Source: Staphylococcus simulans
GTDB taxonomy: Bacteria; Bacillota; Bacilli; Staphylococcales; Staphylococcaceae
Direction: 5' to 3'
Length of the DNA: 58,484 bases
NCBI RefSeq assembly: GCF_003043455.1
Contig: NZ_PZGG01000009.1
Location: 1-58,484, forward strand
The translations under genes and the position numbers were made by a program. Shown here piece by piece: positions 53,542-58,484 of this stretch (positions are counted from its first letter, which is position 1; each line of letters begins with the position of its first letter). The notes under the pieces are model-generated. The model saw nothing but the letters and a program-made list of their open reading frames with translations, had not been told where the DNA came from and did no database searches.

Positions 53542-53994
53542 TTATTTGATAAAGCTATATGCGAATAACACGACGTACGTGATACAAGTCAGCAGCATAC
53601 ATGAAGCTAACGTAGTGATTGTACCTTGTTTTTGAATGGTATTCGCGATAATGCCTGGAATGACAATACCGATACCGGATATCTGCACGACCTCAAAGGG
53701 GGTCAGCGGATATATCAAGTCAAAAACGAATTTTATAATCATGCCGGTTAAAATCATTGCGGCGAATTTTCTACGTCCATAGAGTAAAGCAACTTTACTA
53801 ATACCATGTGCCACAATGAAGTATGTCAGACAGCTGATAATCAGTACTGACAGCAACATAATAGGTTGATCAAATATTAAAGCTAAATAACCAGGTACTA
53901 CGAGCCCTGCAGGATTGATACCGAATTTCTCAGCGAATATCAAGCTGAGTACGATACCTACAAATAATGAGAAATACAGCTCTGAACCTACCAA
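53542..53994 (-). CDS. capC: CapC, membrane subunit of poly-gamma-glutamate synthase
   Basis: This 150-residue protein is almost entirely membrane helices. It has the family pattern FVGIVLSLIFAEKFGINPAGLVVPGYLALIFDQP and, later, YGRRKFAAMILTGMI. It pairs with CapB to polymerise glutamate at the membrane. It starts with TTG two bases after the capB stop, with AGAAGGGATGG upstream inside capB. Translational coupling is likely. Confidence 0.9.
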   Translation of the reverse strand: MVGSELYFSLFVGIVLSLIFAEKFGINPAGLVVPGYLALIFDQPIMLLSVLIISCLTYFIVAHGISKVALLYGRRKFAAMILTGMIIKFVFDLIYPLTPFEVVQISGIGIVIPGIIANTIQKQGTITTLASCMLLTCITYVVLFAYSFIK

Positions 53995-53996
53995 AA

Positions 53997-55163
53997 TTAA
54001 TCCATCCCTTCTAATAAATTCACGACTTTCTTGCCGTTACCATGAATATTGCCGACACAAAAGACAAGTGCCGATTTGGATTCCTCATAGATTGCTTGTT
54101 CTACTTCTTCGAAAGGTCTTCCTTCAAAGTTTAAGTATTTTTTATCTGGTTGAGATTTCATTACTTCTGTCACAAGCTGCGTACTCTTGCCGACACAAAT
54201 TAATGTGTCGAAATCTACTTCAGTAATGAAATCTTCAGCAAAGAGTTTTGTTCTATCTAAACGGTCGCCACGACAATTCAAAATAATGACTTTCTTTTCA
54301 TAGGGATATTTGTAGTCGATTACTTTTTGAAGAATCGCTTTAGATGACTGAGGTTCGTTTGCGGCGAAGGCATTAACGAAGATGTTCTTAGTATCATTCT
54401 TATGATAGTAGTGAATATGTACAGCGCCACTATCAGGTGGTGCATTTAACATACCTTCAATTGCGACATCTGGGTTTGCGCCGATTGCTTTGGCAACACC
54501 CATCGCAATCGCTACGTTGTCAGGGAAGACAATATAGTCGAATTTTCGAAGTAAATCTTCTTCGACTTTATCTCTGTCCACGACAATCGTTTCAGTGTTG
54601 CGTTTATCTGCGACTTTCTTAAAGAAGTCTGTGTAATCATCTTTCATGATGACAAGTTTCCCATTATAAGGAATCGTAGCGGTAAAGGCTTCTGCCACTT
54701 CATCTAATGTCGGACCTAATGTTTCCATATGGTCTTCCATGACATTGACGATAACGCCTACGTTTGCCTTTAGCAGCTTTTCTTGAAAGACGATTTGATA
54801 GTCTGGGTTGACGGCCATACATTCATTAACGATGGCTTTACCTTTGTTGTCGATGACATTCTGTAAAATATCCTTTTGTTCTCCAATATTCGGACCTTGC
54901 GGTTTACGAACGACTGGATATTCTTCTTCATCAAACCAATACAGCATTCGGGCATCGGTTCCTGTTGTTTTACCAATAACTTGGTAGTTATCTTCACGTA
55001 AGATGCCGTAGATTAATCGAGTAATGGTGGATTTACCACGAATACCGTTAATATTGATACGTATCGGGATTTGTTTGATACGTTTTCTATGTACCTGCAT
55101 TTCTCGAATGCCGAGTACTAAAATCAATGCGGAAAATATGATTACTAATAACAAAATTTTCAC
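53997..55163 (-). CDS. capB: CapB, Mur-ligase-like poly-gamma-glutamate synthase
   Basis: This 388-residue enzyme has one N-terminal helix (about 3-18). The ATP loop RININGIRGKSTITR carries Gly40, Gly43, Lys44, Ser45 and Thr46, followed by NECMAVNPDYQIVFQEKLLKANVGVIVNVMEDH. It joins glutamates through gamma-amide bonds, using ATP. The frame can start at GTG (55163), which lies in the GAGGTG ribosome site, or more likely at TTG nine bases later (55154). It is the first gene of capB-C-A-E-D, as in S. epidermidis and B. anthracis. Confidence 0.92.
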   Translation of the reverse strand: MKILLLVIIFSALILVLGIREMQVHRKRIKQIPIRININGIRGKSTITRLIYGILREDNYQVIGKTTGTDARMLYWFDEEEYPVVRKPQGPNIGEQKDILQNVIDNKGKAIVNECMAVNPDYQIVFQEKLLKANVGVIVNVMEDHMETLGPTLDEVAEAFTATIPYNGKLVIMKDDYTDFFKKVADKRNTETIVVDRDKVEEDLLRKFDYIVFPDNVAIAMGVAKAIGANPDVAIEGMLNAPPDSGAVHIHYYHKNDTKNIFVNAFAANEPQSSKAILQKVIDYKYPYEKKVIILNCRGDRLDRTKLFAEDFITEVDFDTLICVGKSTQLVTEVMKSQPDKKYLNFEGRPFEEVEQAIYEESKSALVFCVGNIHGNGKKVVNLLEGMD

Positions 55164-55760
55164 CTCGTTTTTTTATCCCAAAACAGATTAATATATCAAA
55201 TATTAAAAAAATCTAATTTTACTAAAATGTAAGAATGTTTATTAATTGTTAGGAAAACGTAATAAATTTTAGTTAAAACCTATCAATTAGCATTAAATGA
55301 TTAAGATGTCATAATATACAGGCAAATGTGACAATTTTATAACAAGCAGTAAAAAAGCACTCAAAAAGTTGATAGGAATCACTTTTATAAAATCACCTAT
55401 CATTGTTTAACAACGGTAATATTTGTAATCTATGTAACACTTTTAATTGTTGCTATAAAAATCTAAAATTTAGTTTATATGTATCAATTTATAATTACAC
55501 GAAAACGGAACTATTTTAAATGTATCAAGCTTAATGTAGTGATGTATGCTATAGAAAATATTGTAAATTGCAGGTGACATTTACCATTAAAAACGGAAAA
55601 TTGATAAGGAAATGAACTACTATTTAAGTAAGGTAATCTTATAAAAATTCATTTTGAGCAGACTGACTTAAATAAAGAATCAAAAAAGCTTATCGCATAT
55701 ATACCAGATAACTCGGGAAGAAGTTATTAACGACATTGAAGAGAGAAGGAAGAAAAGCAA
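55164..55760. other. long intergenic region upstream of capB
   Basis: These 600 AT-rich bases separate divergent capB and amidohydrolase genes. I found no gene. TGATAGG (55370-55376) and CCTATCA (55396-55402) form an inverted repeat with a 19-nt spacer that could be an operator or hairpin. No clear terminator or riboswitch motif is visible. The capsule promoter must lie here. Confidence 0.5.
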
Positions 55761-56780
55761 ATGGAAACGATCTTAGTTGAAGAACATTATATACTGACAG
55801 ATGTGCAAGAAAAGGTAAGAAATTTAGTTTTAAAGGACCCTAAAGGAGTTCCAGTAGATACAATACTTTCAGCTTTAGAAAAGAAAACTGGCTTTCATGG
55901 TGAAGATGATTTAGACCAACATAAAACACGTATGAAGTTTATGAATGATAATAATGTACGTATGCAGATTTTGTCTTATGGTTATGAAGCTCCCTCACTC
56001 TTAACAGGTGAAGCAGGGATAGAATTGTGTAAGCTATGTAATGATGTGTTAGGGGAATATGTGGATTTACGTCCGACTCGTTTTCAAGGTCTGGCGGTAT
56101 TGCCGATTAATGAACCAGATGCTGCAGCGCAAGAATTAAGAAGAAGTGTGAATGAGCTTGGGTTGAAAGGTGCTTTGATTGCAGGGAGAGGAGAAGATGG
56201 GACGTTCTTGGATCATCCGAAGTATGAGGGGATATTTGAAGTGGCAGCAGAATTAAATGTACCAATTTATTTACACCCAGCACCGATTAAATCAGAGGTC
56301 TACCAATCATACTACGAAAGTTCATCTTATGATGATTTAACTGCAGCAGCATTTGCGTCATTTGGCTATGGTTGGCATATGGAGACAGGAGTTCATGCAG
56401 TAAGGTTAGTGCTTTCAGGATTATTAGACCGTTATCCGAATCTACAAATCATCCTAGGTCATTGGGGTGAATTTGTACCGTTCTTCTTAGAACGTATGGA
56501 TCAAACAATCATATCAGAAAAGTTAAAACAACCTATCAGTACGTATTTTAAAAATAATTTCTACATCACACCGAGTGGAATGTTATCGGAACCTCAATTT
56601 GAAATGATACGTCACTATTTCGGTATTGACCGTATCTTATATGCATCGGATTATCCATATGTAAAACCAGAGGGCTTAATGACATTTTTAGATGAATTGA
56701 ATCTCACACCAGCAGAGAAAGCTAAAATTGCGTATCAAAATACGGAGCGTCTGTTTAATATTGATACTGAACAAGATTAA
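55761..56780 (+). CDS. amidohydrolase-2 family decarboxylase/hydrolase (ACMSD/gamma-resorcylate type)
   Basis: This 339-residue TIM-barrel enzyme belongs to the amidohydrolase-2 group. Metal-ligand candidates are Glu7/Glu8 and His9 (VEEHY), His172 (IYLHPAP), His234 (LGHWGE) and Asp297 (YASDYPY), the pattern of gamma-resorcylate and 2,3-dihydroxybenzoate decarboxylases. Length is normal. GAGAGAAGGAAGAAAAGCAA precedes the ATG. It stands alone. An aromatic carboxylic acid is the best substrate guess. Confidence 0.8.
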   Translation: METILVEEHYILTDVQEKVRNLVLKDPKGVPVDTILSALEKKTGFHGEDDLDQHKTRMKFMNDNNVRMQILSYGYEAPSLLTGEAGIELCKLCNDVLGEYVDLRPTRFQGLAVLPINEPDAAAQELRRSVNELGLKGALIAGRGEDGTFLDHPKYEGIFEVAAELNVPIYLHPAPIKSEVYQSYYESSSYDDLTAAAFASFGYGWHMETGVHAVRLVLSGLLDRYPNLQIILGHWGEFVPFFLERMDQTIISEKLKQPISTYFKNNFYITPSGMLSEPQFEMIRHYFGIDRILYASDYPYVKPEGLMTFLDELNLTPAEKAKIAYQNTERLFNIDTEQD

Positions 56781-56907
56781 ATAAACTGCATTATGTTATA
56801 TAAAGCGAAAATAAGTACAATAAGTTTGAACATTTAATGAAAAGGATGGAGAAAGCTGATTTAGTTTGACGTGAAACATTCAGGTATTTATTGTCTTTGA
56901 AATAAAG

Positions 56908-56929
56908 TATACTTGACAAATCAAGTATA
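56908..56929. promoter_or_regulatory. perfect 9-bp inverted repeat downstream of the amidohydrolase gene
   Basis: TATACTTGA (56908-56916) and TCAAGTATA (56921-56929) flank CAAA. It lies 130 nt after the stop codon, with no T run of terminator quality, so an operator is as likely as a hairpin. Confidence 0.4.
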
Positions 56930-56984
56930 ATAAAAAAGCATTTGAATTTACGTAAATAATAACACCTATTTTCCGTAAAGATAT

Positions 56985-57022
56985 AAGTAGAGCCTCTATT
57001 TTTGACAGGCTCTACTTTTTAT
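56985..57022 (+). terminator. Rho-independent terminator
   Basis: AAGTAGAGCCT (56985-56995) pairs perfectly with AGGCTCTACTT (57007-57017), followed by TTTT. Confidence 0.85.
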
Positions 57023-57123
57023 GTTCGGTTATAATAATTTAAAGTTATACTTATTTGTTTTAATCAAATAATATGAAATTAATGATAAACATATTTTAGA
57101 TTGTGATAGGGTAATGATAATTT

Positions 57124-57139
57124 TAAGAAAACGTTTGCT
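57124..57139 (+). promoter_or_regulatory. cre-like site upstream of the AraC gene
   Basis: AAGAAAACGTTTGCTT resembles the CcpA-site consensus with one mismatch, about 170 nt before the ATG of the AraC-family regulator. Confidence 0.4.
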
Positions 57140-57155
57140 TGCGATAAGGTTGTGA

Positions 57156-57220
57156 TGACAGTATTGTCAAAATACAACTTGTGAGCGATTGTATGTTTTA
57201 AACATACAATGTTTTATAAT
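57156..57220 (+). promoter_or_regulatory. AraC-gene promoter with 11-bp perfect dyad
   Basis: TATAAT (57215-57220) is a consensus -10. Directly upstream, ATTGTATGTTT (57188-57198) and AAACATACAAT (57200-57210) form a perfect 11-1-11 inverted repeat covering the -35 region. A second dyad, TGACA-GTAT-TGTCA, lies at 57156-57169. Strong regulation of this promoter is expected. Confidence 0.6.
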
Positions 57221-57308
57221 ATGTACAATTAAATATTTCGATTTGCTATTATGATATTAATGTGAGGCAAGAGAAACTTCGTAACAACTAGGAGGTCTTT
57301 GATTAGAA

Positions 57309-58484
57309 ATGAAAGAAAAAGCAATATTAAAATCGCTTCATGTATGTTTAGGTATCAATGTTAAAGCATACGATTCTAATCTGAATGAGATACAGAAGTA
57401 TACATCGAAGAAAATGATAAGCCCGCAATATAATGAACTAGATCTTATTAAATCTGTTGAAGATGAAAAGAAAAGGCATAATTACTATATTTTAACAGGT
57501 GCCATGAATGAAGTATTTCTACTTCATAACTTTGAGGACAAACACTATTTGTTTGGTCCGTTTAATGTCCATTGTTTACCACCGGACGACTTCTTTACAC
57601 ACTTTTTGAAACAACAAAACATCAGCATTAAATTTAAAAAGGCAATCAATGATTATGCACCGGAAATAAAGCTCTATTCTTTAGAAGACATTAGAGACAT
57701 TATTAAACTAGTGCACTATCTTTTTACATTAGATCGTCAATCAGGCCCGACTTTTGAACCCATACATAACTATGTAGAAAAGTTGCAGAAAATGTTAGAC
57801 GACGCTGGGTTAGAGAAATTGTTTTTTATTGAAAATGAAAGCGAACAGAATAAATTAAAGTATGAAAAGCAAGTGATGGATTTAGTGAGACAAGGTTCTA
57901 TAACAAAGTTGAAGAAATCTCTATCAGATTTGGAAGGAGGAATCATGCCAACAAGTAAAAGAGATTCTATTCGCAGCGAAAAGAATTATTCGATTATAGT
58001 TTTTGAAAAATTATCACAACTCGCAATAGAATCAGGCATGGATGTATTAGAAGCAACCCGCACGAGAGACCAAATGATTATTGACAATGAAGCCGCTAAA
58101 AACTTTTCAGAAGTTATGAAAGTAAGAAATGGCGCTATCGTATTTTTCACTCAAAAAATAGGTGAAATCGTGGATGAAGAGCTCTCCCCATTTTTATCTT
58201 CAATTCTCAACTATATCAACCAGAATCTTTATAATGAAATCACGATAGAGTCGATTGCTAAAGAATTTAACATTAGCCAAACGACCTTAAATTTAAACTT
58301 TAAAAATGAACTTGGTATGACAGTCAAAAAGTATATTACTAAGTCAAAACTAGAAGATGCGAAGAAGTTATTAGATCGTAACTTAAGCATCAGTGAAATC
58401 TCCCAAATGTTAGGTTATGCAGATTCTTCTCATTTCTGTAAGAAATTTAAAAAAGAATTTGAAATGACACCTACACAGTACAGA
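57309..58484 (+). CDS. AraC-family regulator (YSIRK-surface-antigen regulator type), cut by window end
   Basis: The frame is open for 392 codons and runs off the window, so it is incomplete. The N-terminal 260 residues form a sensory region with no recognised ligand motif (LKSLHVCLGINVKAYDSN...). The C-terminus is a double AraC helix-turn-helix: ITIESIAKEFNISQTTLNLNFKNELGMTVKKYI and SISEISQMLGYADSSHFCKKFKKEFEMTPTQYR. Length and layout resemble regulators found next to YSIRK-type surface protein genes in staphylococci and streptococci. AGGAGG lies 11 nt before the ATG. The next gene downstream, not visible here, may be a surface protein. Confidence 0.83.
   Translation, partial: MKEKAILKSLHVCLGINVKAYDSNLNEIQKYTSKKMISPQYNELDLIKSVEDEKKRHNYYILTGAMNEVFLLHNFEDKHYLFGPFNVHCLPPDDFFTHFLKQQNISIKFKKAINDYAPEIKLYSLEDIRDIIKLVHYLFTLDRQSGPTFEPIHNYVEKLQKMLDDAGLEKLFFIENESEQNKLKYEKQVMDLVRQGSITKLKKSLSDLEGGIMPTSKRDSIRSEKNYSIIVFEKLSQLAIESGMDVLEATRTRDQMIIDNEAAKNFSEVMKVRNGAIVFFTQKIGEIVDEELSPFLSSILNYINQNLYNEITIESIAKEFNISQTTLNLNFKNELGMTVKKYITKSKLEDAKKLLDRNLSISEISQMLGYADSSHFCKKFKKEFEMTPTQYR

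Noticed and set aside
1-58484. Insertion sequences, prophage, integrative elements, rRNA and tRNA genes
   Set aside because: I found no transposase, integrase, flanking direct repeats or cloverleaf-like sequence; gene content and terminators look chromosomal.

Overview
This window looks like a chromosomal segment of a low-GC coagulase-negative Staphylococcus; I cannot fix the species. The genus call rests on a YSIRK/LPXTG MSCRAMM adhesin, a CrtM-type diapophytoene synthase, an Mqo/Lqo-type dehydrogenase with PutP and an MbcS-like acyl-CoA synthetase nearby, a capBCAED poly-gamma-glutamate capsule operon, an SprG-like toxin peptide, and AGGAGG-type ribosome sites with occasional TTG/GTG starts. 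I saw no rRNA, tRNA, CRISPR array, insertion sequence or prophage.

Layout. 1-9.1 kb: SprG-like type I toxin, cstA under a CcpA-like site, trhO, two GNAT paralogues (one frameshifted), a TDT transporter, a VOC dioxygenase, and the yhbD-yhbE operon. 9.2-16.5 kb: a sodium:solute symporter overlapping a creatinase-like M24 enzyme behind a terminator-like leader, an MFS permease, an aldo/keto reductase and small membrane proteins. 16.6-23.9 kb: a surface island made of a Mur-ligase-like enzyme, a large MSCRAMM with about 150 Asp-Ala dipeptides in place of the usual Ser-Asp stalk, and an alpha-helical-toroid protein. 23.9-27.2 kb: an Xre regulator with two tandem membrane paralogues behind a twin operator, then an SDR and a flavin monooxygenase under a clear TPP riboswitch. 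27.3-37.2 kb: a YfcC carrier, orphan crtM, glycerate kinase, a MarR/YhgE export operon with two identical operators 100 bp apart, a quinone oxidoreductase, and a CPBP protease gene broken by one stop codon. 37.3-46.6 kb: central and amino-acid metabolism (mqo, putP, mbcS, SGNH esterase, nhaC), a free-standing HyuA N-terminal fragment, and an 800-bp intergenic region with a candidate sRNA. 47.2-55.2 kb: a secreted poly-gamma-glutamate hydrolase convergent with yfhO and capD-E-A-C-B. 55.8 kb to the end: a decarboxylase-type amidohydrolase and an AraC-family regulator cut by the window edge.

How the genes fit together. Several metabolic genes carry CcpA-like (cre) sites and fit growth on secondary carbon sources such as organic acids, proline and short-chain acids. 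Two surface systems stand out. The capsule locus has synthesis, anchoring and depolymerisation genes together, but its CapD and CapA depart from canonical active-site motifs. The Mur-ligase/MSCRAMM/toroid island has no function I can name and is the best candidate for an undescribed system. The TPP-controlled SDR/monooxygenase pair is an unusual thiamine-regulon member. Gene decay is visible as one frameshift, one nonsense mutation and one domain fragment.
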